Below are positions 53,492 through 62,870 of a DNA stretch of 64,000 nt, one piece after another. The DNA comes from a candidate division BRC1 bacterium HGW-BRC1-1. GTDB taxonomy: Bacteria; Sumerlaeota; Sumerlaeia; Sumerlaeales; Sumerlaeaceae. A program made the position numbers and the translations under genes. How positions within the stretch are numbered: the first letter of the stretch is position 1; every line of letters begins with the position of its first letter. The notes under the pieces were generated by a model. That model worked only from the letters and a program-made list of their open reading frames with translations, did no database searches and was not told where the DNA came from. Location: the NCBI GenBank assembly GCA_002842095.1, contig PHCB01000014.1, forward strand, positions 1 through 64,000. Reading direction: 5' to 3'.

Positions 53492-54628
53492 TTGAAGAGA
53501 AATTACATTTTTGCACCCGGCCCCGTAGCAGTTCCGCCACAAGTTCTGGCCGCCTCTGCTAAACCAATGATTCACCATCGGGCACCGGATTTCGATCCGA
53601 TTTTCAAAAAGTGCAGCGAGGGACTGAAAGAGATATTCCAAACGGCAAACCCCGTCGTTTCGCTGGCCTCCAGCGGCACGGGCGCCATGGAGGCGGCCAT
53701 CGTGAGTTCCGCCAGCCCGGGCGACCTGATCCTGAGCGTTGAAAGCGGCAAGTTCAGCCAGCGCTGGGGTCTTTTGGCCGAAGCCTTCGGCATGAAAGTC
53801 GAGCGCATCAGCGTGGAATGGGGCCACGACGTGGAGCCCCAGCAGGTGGCAGATTTTCTGAAGGCCCACCCCGAGACGAAACAGGTCATTTTGGAACTCT
53901 GCGAAACATCCACGGGCACCCTGACCGATGTGAAGGCCGTGGGCGAAGTGGTGCGCGGAACCGACGCCCTGTTGCTGGTCGACGCCGTGAGCGGTCTCTG
54001 CGCCGATGAACTGCGAAGCGACGCCTGGGGCGTTGATATGGTGGGCACCGGCTCGCAAAAGGGCATCATGCTTCCGCCCGGATTGGGATTTGTTTCCATC
54101 AGCCCGAAAGCGCAGGACGCCATCAAGGCAAGCAAATCAGCCAAGTTCTATTTCAACCTGGCGAAATATCTGAAACAACTCGAAGCCAACACGACGCCCT
54201 TCACACCGGCGGTTTCACTCCTGTTCGGGTTGGAAGCCTCTCTGGATCTCCTCTTGGGAGAAGGCATGGAGAATGTGTGGGCGCGTCATGCGCGACTGGC
54301 AGAGGGCGCACGTCAGGCCATGAAGGCTCTCGGCTGCGAAATCTTCTCCGCGAATCCCGCCAACACCTGCACCGCCGTGAAGGTGCCGGAGGGTGTGGAA
54401 GGTGGCAAGATCGTGAAGACGCTGCGCGAGAAGTTCGGCATGACCATCGCCGGCGGACAGGATCACCTCAAGGGGAAGATCTTCCGTTTCGCCACGCTGG
54501 GTTGGTATAACCAGTTCGATGTGATTACCATCGTGGATGCCATCGAGCAGACGCTGGCGCTATTGGGCCACAAAGCCGAGCGCGGCGCAGGCGTGAAGGC
54601 GGCCATGGAGTATTTCGACAAGAACTAA
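53492..54628 (+). CDS. Class V aminotransferase (serine-glyoxylate/alanine-glyoxylate type)
   Basis: A 378-residue PLP enzyme. The N-terminus NYIFAPGPVAVPPQVLAA, the cofactor region ASSGTGAMEAAI, ELCETSTGTLTDV, LLVDAVSGLCADEL with the PLP-binding Asp, the Schiff-base Lys in GSQKGIMLPPGLGF and the late RFATLGWYNQFDV all fit the Ser-pyruvate/Ala-glyoxylate aminotransferase group; several members serve as phosphoserine or serine-glyoxylate aminotransferases. The start is TTG at 53492 with AGGAG seven bases upstream. It is monocistronic, with a clear terminator downstream. Confidence 0.92.
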   Translation: MKRNYIFAPGPVAVPPQVLAASAKPMIHHRAPDFDPIFKKCSEGLKEIFQTANPVVSLASSGTGAMEAAIVSSASPGDLILSVESGKFSQRWGLLAEAFGMKVERISVEWGHDVEPQQVADFLKAHPETKQVILELCETSTGTLTDVKAVGEVVRGTDALLLVDAVSGLCADELRSDAWGVDMVGTGSQKGIMLPPGLGFVSISPKAQDAIKASKSAKFYFNLAKYLKQLEANTTPFTPAVSLLFGLEASLDLLLGEGMENVWARHARLAEGARQAMKALGCEIFSANPANTCTAVKVPEGVEGGKIVKTLREKFGMTIAGGQDHLKGKIFRFATLGWYNQFDVITIVDAIEQTLALLGHKAERGAGVKAAMEYFDKN

Positions 54629-54683
54629 AGGACGATGAATGTCCGCGCTGAAAGGCCGGCTTACAACACCCTCAAAAAAACAG

Positions 54684-54726
54684 ACCGGCGATTCGGGCAA
54701 AACGCTCGAATCGCCGGTTCTTTTTT
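54684..54726 (+). terminator. Intrinsic terminator of the aminotransferase gene
   Basis: ACCGGCGATTCG and CGAATCGCCGGT pair over 12 bp with a short loop, followed by TCTTTTTT. It is 56 bp after the stop; A-tracts upstream of it may let it serve the convergent gene as well. Confidence 0.92.
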
Positions 54727-54747
54727 GAAAAAGACCACTGGTAGCGG

Positions 54748-55149
54748 TCAGACGCGGTCAAACTTCTCGAAGCACTGGTACCCAAACTGCCTTGCGGCCT
54801 TGCCCTGATCCACGTAGCCAAAGGCATCGCGCCAGCCTTCCTGCTCGGCACGCCAGGCGCAGTCCCAATTGAAATCGATGACCACTTCTCCCCCGTTAAT
54901 TTTCAGGTCCCCACGAAAACCGCTGCAACTACTAGCGCCGCGCAATTCGATCTCGCTGATTTGAAGCTCGGGCTCGGCTTCCAGCAGTTTGGCGATGACC
55001 CGCATCACCTTGACATGGGGAGCACTTTTGTTAGTTTTGATCAAGGGAGAGGTTGTGCCTTTTTCCAATCCGCGCACGGCTTCTTTGAATTCCACGGTAG
55101 CCGAACTCTGATCAATCAGGATCTCAAGGTCTTGTGTCTGGGTCGTCAT
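54748..55149 (-). CDS. Hypothetical protein
   Basis: A 133-residue soluble protein without signal sequence. The N-terminal half is mixed helix/strand (LEILIDQSSATVEFKEAVRGLEKG, HVKVMRVIAKLLEAEPEL), the middle has ISEIELRGASSCSGFRGDL, and the C-terminus is aromatic and charged (VVIDFNWDCAWRAEQEGW, GYQCFEKF). I do not recognise a family. It is a stand-alone gene facing the aminotransferase and divergent from a PBP4-like gene, 114 bp apart. Confidence 0.6.
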   Translation of the reverse strand: MTTQTQDLEILIDQSSATVEFKEAVRGLEKGTTSPLIKTNKSAPHVKVMRVIAKLLEAEPELQISEIELRGASSCSGFRGDLKINGGEVVIDFNWDCAWRAEQEGWRDAFGYVDQGKAARQFGYQCFEKFDRV

Positions 55150-55263
55150 CGGGTAGTTTTCCTCTCATGCTTTGCGGTGTGATTGGTTCTCGCCACAAGT
55201 TAGGGTGACTAACCCAAGGCGATTGGTTTATTTTGACTCTCGAGATCTGAGATTGGTGCCCAA

Positions 55264-56814
55264 ATGACATTAAGAATTTTTCTTTCCCTGCTCCTTGCCG
55301 CCTCGTTAGGCGCGGCAACCCCTCACGCGACCGCTGCCCCTTCGAAAACCAAAAGCAAAACCTCGACCAAATCAACCACCCAGAAGAAATCCACCTCTTC
55401 CCAAAGCACTCCCAAAGTCGAGCCCCCCACCAGCACAACCATCGCCACCCTGCCCGGCATCATGGAATCCATCATCAAGCGCGTTTCTGCGTCGTCCAAC
55501 TGGGGCGTTATGGTAACCGCCCTCGACAGTGGCAAGGTGCTCTACTCCCGCAACGCCGACAACCGCTACATTCCCGCCTCCAACCGGAAGCTGTTCACGA
55601 GTGCCTTTGCGCTGGATCAACTCGGCGCCGACTTTCAATATCGCACCTACCTCTACCGCACCGGTCCCGTGGATGCAGCGGGCCTGTTGAAAGGCGACCT
55701 CGTCATTCGCCCCCAGGGCGATCCAACGTTTTCCGACCGCCTCATTCGCAGCGCACCCACGGATTGGATTTACCGCGACTGGGTCACCAAGTGCAAATCG
55801 GACAACATCAAGGAGATCGAAGGGTCTCTCATCGTCGACTGTTCGGAATGGGACTTGAACAATCTCCAGCCCAAGGGCTGGCCTGCGCGAATGAAGGACG
55901 ATTACTACGCCCCCAAAACCAGCCCCCTCACTGTGAACGAGAACCTCCTCGAGTTTAAGGTTAAGCCAGGCAAAGATGGAGCCGCCGGTATCATCGATTT
56001 TGTTCCCGATGCAGAAGGTTACCCGGTAACCAACAACACCAAGACGGGCGGCCAGGGCGGAGTCAACGTGAGCAGAAACTCCACAGGCCAACTGGTCGTA
56101 AGTGGCTCGCCCAAGGGCACGACCACCTATGCCATCCCTGCGGATAACCCAACGCTTTATGCTGCCGCGATTTTTCGCAGCCAACTGAAACGCGAAGGCA
56201 TCACCGTGCGGGGTTCAATCCGGGTCGTTTCTGGAAAGAACAGTGTGCCGCCGCCGACCAGCGAAAATGTCGTGGCCGTGTATATCTCCCCTCCCATGAG
56301 CGAAATCATCCATCTGATGAACAAGCAGAGTAACAACCACTTCGCGGAGCAAATTTATGTGTCGGTTCCTGCCATCAAACTCGGCATGGGCAGCTATCCC
56401 GCAGCCAAGAAACTGGAGGCGGATTTCCTCGCCCGAGCAGGAATTAAAAATCCCCAGTTTGAGGACGGATCGGGATTGTCTGAAATGAACCGCGTGTCGC
56501 CCGATGAAATGGTGAAGCTGCTTGCGATGATGAAGAACCATCCCGCGTCTCAGGTGTATTTCGATTCTCTGCCTGTGGGCGGTCGCGATGGCACGTTGCG
56601 CAACCGGATGCAGGATAAGGACGTTGTTGCCAGGGTTCACGCTAAAACGGGTTATATTAACCGTGTCAGTTGCCTGTCGGGTTACGTCCTGCCGAATGAA
56701 CAGCAATCTCCACTGGCATTCTCGTTCCTCGTCAACGAGATGCGAACAGACGTCTCCACGGTAAAGGCCACGCAGGACAAACTGTGTGAGGCGTTATCCG
56801 TTCTGAAGCCGTGA
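55264..56814 (+). CDS. dacB: D-Ala-D-Ala carboxypeptidase, PBP4 (DacB) family, second copy
   Basis: A 516-residue exported S13 peptidase. Signal peptide FLSLLLAASLGAATPHATA is followed by a Ser/Thr/Lys-rich linker to about residue 60. SxxK is PASNRKLFTSAFALDQLG, the inserted domain includes GDLVIRPQGDPTFSDR, SxN is SNN in QSNNHFAEQIYVS, and KTG is HAKTGYINRVSCLSG. It diverges strongly from the copy at 34.8 kb and has no basic tail. The stop overlaps the GTG start of the prenyltransferase gene (GTGA), which couples wall and quinone genes in one transcript. Confidence 0.93.
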   Translation: MTLRIFLSLLLAASLGAATPHATAAPSKTKSKTSTKSTTQKKSTSSQSTPKVEPPTSTTIATLPGIMESIIKRVSASSNWGVMVTALDSGKVLYSRNADNRYIPASNRKLFTSAFALDQLGADFQYRTYLYRTGPVDAAGLLKGDLVIRPQGDPTFSDRLIRSAPTDWIYRDWVTKCKSDNIKEIEGSLIVDCSEWDLNNLQPKGWPARMKDDYYAPKTSPLTVNENLLEFKVKPGKDGAAGIIDFVPDAEGYPVTNNTKTGGQGGVNVSRNSTGQLVVSGSPKGTTTYAIPADNPTLYAAAIFRSQLKREGITVRGSIRVVSGKNSVPPPTSENVVAVYISPPMSEIIHLMNKQSNNHFAEQIYVSVPAIKLGMGSYPAAKKLEADFLARAGIKNPQFEDGSGLSEMNRVSPDEMVKLLAMMKNHPASQVYFDSLPVGGRDGTLRNRMQDKDVVARVHAKTGYINRVSCLSGYVLPNEQQSPLAFSFLVNEMRTDVSTVKATQDKLCEALSVLKP

Positions 56815-57683
56815 GCAACGGCCTCCTTCGCAAAACCGCAGTGATGCTGGAGATGATCAAGTTCCAGCACACAATTTTTGCGCTACCCTTCGCCCTCACG
56901 GGTGCAATACTGGCCGCGCAGGGAATGCCCTCTCTGCAAACTCTGGCCTTGATCGTGGCTGCGAGTGTTTGCGCCCGCACGGCCGCCATGAGCTTCAACC
57001 GATGGGCCGATGCAGCCCTCGACGCCCGCAACCCACGCACGTCCAATCGCGCGATACCAGCGGGTGAACTGCGGCGCCCATTTGTGCTGGCTGTGGCGCT
57101 GGGCAGCGCCGTTTTGTTCGTTGGTTGTGCGGCCATGCTGAATCGTCTCGCCTTCTGGCTCTCACCCGTCGCGCTCGTTGTCCTGCTCGGGTATTCCTAT
57201 ACGAAACATTTCACTTCCCTCGCCCATTTTGTGCTGGGCATGGCGCTGGGCATCGCCCCCGTGGGAGCATGGATTGCTGTGCGTGGAGATATAACCGCAA
57301 CACCAGTCCTGTTGGGTTTGGGAGTGATGGTCTGGACCGCCGGTTTCGATTTAATTTATGCCTGCCAGGACTATGAGTTCGACGTGCGGGAAGGATTGTA
57401 TTCGATCCCAGCGCGCATCGGCATCGCACGCGCCTTGCTTCTCTCGCGTGTGTTGCATATCCTTGCAGTGGCAACCTTCATCGGCGCCGGCCTGGCCTTT
57501 GGTGCCGGCACCTTGTATTTCATTGGTGTTGGCGCCGTGGCCATCTTGCTCGTGACCGAACATCTTATTGTGAACCCCCGTGATTTGTCACGCATCAACG
57601 TGGCTTTTTTTACCGTGAACAGTTGGGTGGGAATGGTCATTTTCGCGGCCACTGCCGCCGACCTTTGGATGAAATCCCGATGA
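56811..57683 (+). CDS. UbiA-family polyprenyltransferase, probably menaquinone (MqnP-type)
   Basis: A 290-residue membrane prenyltransferase with about nine helices. The first Asp motif is FNRWADAALDARNPRTSNRAIPAG near residue 62-85 and the second is YACQDYEFDVREGLYSIPARIG near 185-205; both are close to the 4-hydroxybenzoate octaprenyltransferase/MqnP consensus. MqnP is the prenyltransferase of the futalosine menaquinone route; UbiA would be the ubiquinone enzyme, less likely in an anaerobe. No other men or mqn gene is in the window, so pathway assignment is inference. The GTG start overlaps the previous stop. Confidence 0.86.
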   Translation: MSNGLLRKTAVMLEMIKFQHTIFALPFALTGAILAAQGMPSLQTLALIVAASVCARTAAMSFNRWADAALDARNPRTSNRAIPAGELRRPFVLAVALGSAVLFVGCAAMLNRLAFWLSPVALVVLLGYSYTKHFTSLAHFVLGMALGIAPVGAWIAVRGDITATPVLLGLGVMVWTAGFDLIYACQDYEFDVREGLYSIPARIGIARALLLSRVLHILAVATFIGAGLAFGAGTLYFIGVGAVAILLVTEHLIVNPRDLSRINVAFFTVNSWVGMVIFAATAADLWMKSR

Positions 57684-57705
57684 GAGAAACAGGCCCTGCA
57701 AGCTC

Positions 57706-58824
57706 ATGCTGATTAAAGAATTACAGGTCATCAATTTCCGAAACCTGAAATACATGAAGGCAGCGTTCGACACAGGCATCCATGTGATTCATGGGGGAAA
57801 TGCTCAGGGTAAAACCAACCTCCTCGAAGCGATTCACCTGTTGGTTACAGGGCGCAGTTTCCGCACCACCATGGACCGCGAGATGGTGCCCTGGACGCGC
57901 GAAAATTACGAAGCGACCCTCATCCGCGCGCAGGTTGAAAAGGGCGGTTTCGAGGAGCGCTTCCTGCTCTCGTTCAACTCCAGCGAAAAACACGTTTATG
58001 TGAACGGCAATCCCATCCCACGGCTGGGCGATCTCCTCGGTCGCATCAATGCGGTCCTGTTCACTCCATCCGATTTGCAATTGGTGCGCGGTGCACCCGG
58101 CCTTCGACGCCGCTTTCTGGACGTGGAACTCAGCCAGATCAGTCGGCCTTATCTTCACCATCTTCAGCGCTATGATCTGGCGCTGCGCCAGCGTAACGCC
58201 CTCTTAAAACAGCATCAACGACGCCCTGCGCTGGGAGACGAACTCGTTGCCTGGGATGAGCAAATAGCGGTGCACGGAAGCGAGTTGATTGCCACCCGCG
58301 CCGAGATGATCGAGCACCTCTCGACCATTGCCTCAGGCATGTACGGCGAGATAGCGACCGGTACTGAAAAGCTGACGTTGGAATATAAACCGAACCCATC
58401 TCGCGCCTCCGGCGACGCAACCGCAATCGCCTCTCAAATGCGAGCCGCCCTTGCAGCTTCTCGCAACGACGACATCCGACGCGGCGCAACGAGCACCGGG
58501 CCCCATCGTGATGACTTCGATTTCCTCATCGATGGCCGGGCCGCCCGCGATTATGGATCGCAGGGCCAGCAGCGCAGCTGTGTTCTGGCGATGAAAATGG
58601 CCGAGCTGACCTTGATGGAAAGCAGCACCGGCGAACCACCCATCCTGCTATTGGACGACCTCATGAGCGAACTGGATGAATCGCGCAAACGCGCTTTTCT
58701 CCAATCGCTGGACTCCCGCATACAGACCTTCATCACAGCCACGGAACGCGACCTGGTTACATCGCTGGTTTCACCGCGATCCGTGTGGCGCATGGAAGAC
58801 GGCCATCTGACCGAAGAATCGTAA
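57706..58824 (+). CDS. recF: DNA replication and repair protein RecF
   Basis: A 372-residue SMC-like ATPase loading RecA at gaps. Seen are the N-terminal LQVINFRNLKYMKAAF, Walker A HGGNAQGKTNLLEAIHLLVTGRSFR, the mid-chain LFTPSDLQLVRGAPGLRRRFLD, the signature region DYGSQGQQRSCVLAMKMAE and Walker B PPILLLDDLMSELDESRKRAFL. It is normal in length. No dnaA, dnaN or gyrB is adjacent, so it is separate from the classical origin cluster. Confidence 0.96.
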   Translation: MLIKELQVINFRNLKYMKAAFDTGIHVIHGGNAQGKTNLLEAIHLLVTGRSFRTTMDREMVPWTRENYEATLIRAQVEKGGFEERFLLSFNSSEKHVYVNGNPIPRLGDLLGRINAVLFTPSDLQLVRGAPGLRRRFLDVELSQISRPYLHHLQRYDLALRQRNALLKQHQRRPALGDELVAWDEQIAVHGSELIATRAEMIEHLSTIASGMYGEIATGTEKLTLEYKPNPSRASGDATAIASQMRAALAASRNDDIRRGATSTGPHRDDFDFLIDGRAARDYGSQGQQRSCVLAMKMAELTLMESSTGEPPILLLDDLMSELDESRKRAFLQSLDSRIQTFITATERDLVTSLVSPRSVWRMEDGHLTEES

Positions 58825-58837
58825 TCGCTTCAACGCG

Positions 58838-59596
58838 TCATTTATGGGCGAGAATAACCACATCGTCCGACTTCGTGCGATCATACGGCGCCAGGGCGAG
58901 GCTGCCATAAACCTCCGCCTGCGCACCCAGGGCTTTGAAGCAGGAGACAGCATCCTCCGCATGATAAGGTTTCAACGGAGTCACACGATGGCGCATCGTC
59001 CACTCCCCCTCCACCTTTTCGAGCATCAGCACATTAAAATCGATGTGGTCGGGGTGGTAGTCATACATGCGCACCGCAAGCGACTCAACCGGCCCACTGG
59101 TGGCTTGCAACGGGAGGAAGCGTTGTTTTTCAGCGATCAGTTTTTCGAAATTCTTGAACTGAATCACCACCACTCCGTCGGGGTTTCGTCGCTCCCAGAG
59201 CGCGTGTAACGAGGCATGAAACACGTTGATGTCCATCACGTAGGGCAGCGAATTTCCCACGCAAAGAACCGCATCGAAACGGCGGTCAATGACCTCTCCA
59301 AGTTCCGTCCACGGTGCAGTGAAGAGGCGACCCGCCGGATCGTGACCAGCCTCGCGCAAGACCTCTGCCGCATGGGAAACCATCTCGGCCGAGGCATCGC
59401 TACCCACGGCATCCAGACCATCATACAGAAACATCGCCAGATGACGCCCCGTTCCGCATGCGGCATCCAACACCGAGTTAACGTTGAAGCGTTTCCAGAG
59501 GGCTTGAAACCATGGCTGCTCAACCTTCAGCCGCCGTTCCCATCGGATGATTCGATCGTAATCCGAAGCGAGGTTGTCGTAAAACATTTCAGTCAT
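58838..59596 (-). CDS. SAM-dependent class I methyltransferase
   Basis: A 252-residue cytoplasmic methyltransferase. Motif I is VLDAACGTGRHLAMFL near residue 45, followed by the acidic loop VGSDASAEMVSHA, motif IV FDAVLCVGNSLPYV, and a C-terminal beta-rich substrate region (VRMYDYHPDHIDFNVLMLEK). It resembles the Methyltransf_25 group that includes glycine/sarcosine and small-molecule methyltransferases, but the substrate is not evident. It is 33 bp downstream of gnd and probably the last gene of the sugar-acid operon. ATG 59587 is an alternative start. Confidence 0.85.
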   Translation of the reverse strand: MTEMFYDNLASDYDRIIRWERRLKVEQPWFQALWKRFNVNSVLDAACGTGRHLAMFLYDGLDAVGSDASAEMVSHAAEVLREAGHDPAGRLFTAPWTELGEVIDRRFDAVLCVGNSLPYVMDINVFHASLHALWERRNPDGVVVIQFKNFEKLIAEKQRFLPLQATSGPVESLAVRMYDYHPDHIDFNVLMLEKVEGEWTMRHRVTPLKPYHAEDAVSCFKALGAQAEVYGSLALAPYDRTKSDDVVILAHK

Positions 59597-59629
59597 GCGG
59601 CGTGCTCCTCTATCTGACCGGAAATCTTT

Positions 59630-61087
59630 TCAGGCGTTATACTGGCTTGACGCGGTATCGCCGCCTTCTCCGGTCCAGTTGGTGTGAAAGAACTCACCAA
59701 GAGGACAGTCCGTTCGTTGGTAGGTGTGCGCACCGAAGTAGTCGCGCTGGGCCTGCAACAGGTTCGCCGGCAGTCGTTCCGTGCGGTAACCATCGTAATA
59801 AGCCAGAGCAGAGGAGATCGACGGCATCGGGATGCCGTGAGTAATAGCCACCTTGAGCACGCGACGCCACGCCCCCTGCCCTTCCATGATGGCGCTCCGG
59901 AAGAATGGATCGAGCAGGAGATTCTGAAGCGTGGGATTGTGATCGAACGCTTCTTTGATCTTTCCCAGAAAACGCGACCGAATGATGCATCCTCCACGCC
60001 AGATGAGCGCAATGCCACCATAGTTCAGATTCCAGCCGTGGGCTTCCGAGGCCGCCTTCATGAGTTGATAACCCTGCGCATAGCTGATGAGTTTCGCGCA
60101 GTACAACGCCCTGCTCAGGTCATCGAGGAAAACGTCGCGATCTTCCGTGAATGGCTCCTCTCCAGGCCCTTCAAGGACCCTCGAAGCCGCAACACGTTCT
60201 GACTTCAACGCCGACAGGAACCGCGAGAACACAGCCTCCGCGATCAGGGTGAGCGGCACGTTCAGCTCCAGCGCATTGTTTACCGTCCACTTGCCCGTGC
60301 CCTTCTGACCCGCGGCGTCGAGGATGGTGTCCACCGTCGCCTTGCCGTCGGCTTCGCGGTAGGCGAGAATGTTCCCCGTGATTTCGATGAGATAACTATC
60401 CAGATCGCCCTTGTCCCACTTGCGGAAGGTGGCCGCCATGTCGTCGTTGCTCATGCCAAGCATGTCGCGCATCAACTGATAGGCTTCGGTGATCAACTGA
60501 ATGTCGCCGTACTCGATGCCGTTGTGGACCATCTTCACGAAGTGACCGGCGCCACCACCGCCCACCCAATCGCAGCAAGGCTCCCCATCGTCGGTTTTCG
60601 CCGCAATGGACTGAAAAATCGGTTTGACCTCAGGCCACGCCTCCACCGATCCACCGGGCATAATGCTCGGTCCGTTGAGCGCCCCCTCTTCACCACCAGA
60701 AATGCCGGTGCCAATAAACTGGATTCCACGCGCTTCGAGTTCCTTTACGCGCCGGTCAGTATCTTCCCAATTACTGTTGCCGCCATCAATGATGATGTCG
60801 CCCTTCTCCAAATAAGGAAGCAACTGCTCGATTGTGGAATCGACCGGCTTGCCCGCCTTGATCATCAGCATCGCCTTGCGGGGTCGCTTGAGCGACGCGC
60901 AGAATTCTTCGACCGAATGTGCTCCGTACAGGCTCTTGCCCGCGCCGCGCCCTTCGACGAACTCATCCACACGGCTGACGGTGCGGTTGAAACAGGCCAC
61001 CCGAAAACCATGGTTGGCCATGTTCAAAACAAGGTTCTCGCCCATCACGGCCAAACCAATCACTCCAATGTCGCACAACTCTGTCAT
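59630..61087 (-). CDS. gnd: 6-phosphogluconate dehydrogenase, decarboxylating
   Basis: A 485-residue enzyme oxidising 6-phosphogluconate to ribulose-5-phosphate and CO2. Seen are the dinucleotide motif IGVIGLAVMGENLVLNMANHG, FNRTVSRVDEF with the NADP-recognising Arg, IDGGNSNWEDTDRR, the signature GTGISGGEEGALNGPSIMPGG, GAGHFVKMVHNGIEYGDIQLI with the catalytic Lys and His, and the C-terminal IWRGGCIIRSRFLGKI and RTDCPLGEFFHTNW. It lies 19 bp after gntK, so gluconate made by the operon can be channelled to the pentose phosphate pathway. Confidence 0.97.
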   Translation of the reverse strand: MTELCDIGVIGLAVMGENLVLNMANHGFRVACFNRTVSRVDEFVEGRGAGKSLYGAHSVEEFCASLKRPRKAMLMIKAGKPVDSTIEQLLPYLEKGDIIIDGGNSNWEDTDRRVKELEARGIQFIGTGISGGEEGALNGPSIMPGGSVEAWPEVKPIFQSIAAKTDDGEPCCDWVGGGGAGHFVKMVHNGIEYGDIQLITEAYQLMRDMLGMSNDDMAATFRKWDKGDLDSYLIEITGNILAYREADGKATVDTILDAAGQKGTGKWTVNNALELNVPLTLIAEAVFSRFLSALKSERVAASRVLEGPGEEPFTEDRDVFLDDLSRALYCAKLISYAQGYQLMKAASEAHGWNLNYGGIALIWRGGCIIRSRFLGKIKEAFDHNPTLQNLLLDPFFRSAIMEGQGAWRRVLKVAITHGIPMPSISSALAYYDGYRTERLPANLLQAQRDYFGAHTYQRTDCPLGEFFHTNWTGEGGDTASSQYNA

Positions 61088-61106
61088 TTTCAGGTCACCT
61101 TTGTTG

Positions 61107-61631
61107 TCAGGATTTTTTGCAGGGCTTGATGCCTCTTACGCTCAACTGCCTCATCGCTTCATCGGCCATTTCACTCGGCACTAAAAGGTTGGACACAACC
61201 ACCGCGTCGTCTGGTTCCTCAAGGTCGCAAAACTGTCCGGCGAGAATCTGGTCGTAATCGCGGATGAGGTCGTGGCCCACCTGGGCACGCTGCTTCAATC
61301 GGCCGGCTATGGTTGCGGCATCGCCGCGAATGTAAACGAAGACCATATCCGGGGAACCGGTGCGCAGGAGATCGCGATATTTTTTCTTGAGCGCAGAACA
61401 CGCCAGCACGGCCCCACCCGCCTGCTCCCAGCCGGGCATATCGGCCGCCAAGCTGAGCAACCAGGGGCGCCGATCATCATCGTCCAGAGGAATATTGGAC
61501 TGCAATTTTGCGCGGTTTGCGGCGGGATGATAATCGTCGGCGTCGTGAAATGCCACTCCAAGGCGCAAGGCCACTTCCTCCCCCAGCGTCGTCTTTCCGC
61601 AACCCGTCACGCCCATCACCACGATGATCAT
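61107..61631 (-). CDS. gntK: Gluconokinase
   Basis: A 174-residue P-loop kinase phosphorylating D-gluconate at C6. Walker A is VMGVTGCGKTTLGEEVALRLG, followed by FHDADDYHPAANRAKL, PLDDDDRRPWLLSLA and the lid-adjacent CSALKKKYRDLLR, all characteristic of GntK/IdnK. ATG 61631 was selected; it overlaps the stop of the upstream epimerase-like gene (ATGA). The frame extends to 61667 without family resemblance. The coupling argues that the product of the upstream protein is gluconate or a close relative. Confidence 0.95.
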   Translation of the reverse strand: MIIVVMGVTGCGKTTLGEEVALRLGVAFHDADDYHPAANRAKLQSNIPLDDDDRRPWLLSLAADMPGWEQAGGAVLACSALKKKYRDLLRTGSPDMVFVYIRGDAATIAGRLKQRAQVGHDLIRDYDQILAGQFCDLEEPDDAVVVSNLLVPSEMADEAMRQLSVRGIKPCKKS

Positions 61632-62849
61632 GCCCCGCCCTCCGCGAACTGAGATTTCAACGCCCACAATCCCAACGCCGGATTCGATATAAAGAAAATC
61701 TCTTCACCGTCGGGCATGGTTTGCAATCCGTCGCGAAGCTGTTCGACAGGGTAACGCCTCATCGCATCATCGAGGTTGCCATGTTCAAATCCCACCGCCT
61801 CAACCTCGGCTCGTGAAAGTCCGCCCGCGCAGTACGTAATGCGGAAACGCCCTTCCGATGAACCATGAATCAGATGGGCCGCAGCACTCAGATTCTCGCG
61901 TAACTCTTCGTTTTCATCAACCTGTTTGAGGGTGGTGGGCGTACCGCGATAACCATAGCATCGGATGAGTCGATCGATCTCGGCATCCTCGCCAAAATGG
62001 CGGACGCCCGGCGCAATAATAATCAATTCACCTTCATCCGCCATGGCCAGCCGCGTGCGATAGATCGCCTTGTTGCCAAGCCAGGTGGACTGATACTCGC
62101 CCGCATCGAGATAAACGACCGCCTTGACGATGGGCTTGTCGAGAAGGTCGAGATTCACCACCTGCGCCAACCGCGCCGCCGCTTCGAAGCACCGCCGGTC
62201 GCGCCCTGAGAACAGGCCGCGGGTGACCAGTCGCCCCTCGTCATCCTTGGCGCGAACGGTGTGAATGTAAGCGATGGGCCAATCGCGTGCGAAGTTATCC
62301 GTCATGTAATCGAAAACCGCGCGCACCGGCGTGTCCACCCGTCCCATCATGCGTTCCATGCCATGCACGGCCCCGAGGAAATGGGTTTTATTGATGGTGT
62401 CGGACCCACCCACCCCCGTAAAAATATTCTTGTTGTAGTTCGCCATGCCGATGACCTCGTGCGGTACGACCTGTCCCACTGACAGAATCAGATCCCATGG
62501 CTCATCGGTTAACGCCCGGTTCACTTCGCTGCGCACCGGCCAGTCTAGGCGGCCCTCGCTCCATTCACGAATCGCGCTGGCGGGAACATCACCCCAATGC
62601 CGCAAGAGGCGTCATCGGCACGTGGGTACCCAGGGCCGGGAGGATAGTTATTTCGGTCTTCGCCTCGCGCAAGATGTCATGCAACATCACCGTAATCCGG
62701 CCCGCATGGCTGTGGTACCGCGTGAAGTCAGGAGGGATGATGAGCACCCGCCGCAGCGCCCCGGCAGAACGCAGCATCTCGCGCAAGTGCTGCTCGATAG
62801 TCGCGTCATCAAGCACAACTCCGGGGCCACCCAGTTCAAGATCGATCAT
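61628..62849 (-). pseudogene. LarA-superfamily (DUF2088) racemase/epimerase interrupted by a frameshift; candidate gluconate/mannonate 2-epimerase
   Basis: Two adjoining frames together make one protein of about 410 residues, the normal LarA size. The first (62849 to 62589) gives 86 residues ending LPALGTHVPMTPLAALG and a TGA; the second (from 62605, TTG) resumes with RHWGDVPASAIREW, which continues the family alignment. GTH in the first part corresponds to catalytic His108 of LarA; in the second, VVPHEV (His174-like), NYNKNIF (Lys184-like) and INKTHFLG (His200-like) are present, so both parts are needed. LarA enzymes use a nickel-pincer cofactor to racemise or epimerise 2-hydroxyacids, and a gluconate 2-epimerase (GntE) is known in the superfamily. 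Its neighbours are D-mannonate oxidoreductase-like and gluconokinase genes. The break could be a true mutation, a programmed shift or a sequence error. Confidence 0.78.
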
Positions 62850-62870
62850 TACAATTTCCTCCGCCTAATC

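Noticed and set aside
62589-62849. Separate small 86-residue protein gene
   Set aside because: Its content and end match only the N-terminal third of LarA-like proteins and the missing part resumes in the adjacent frame, so it is treated as one interrupted gene.
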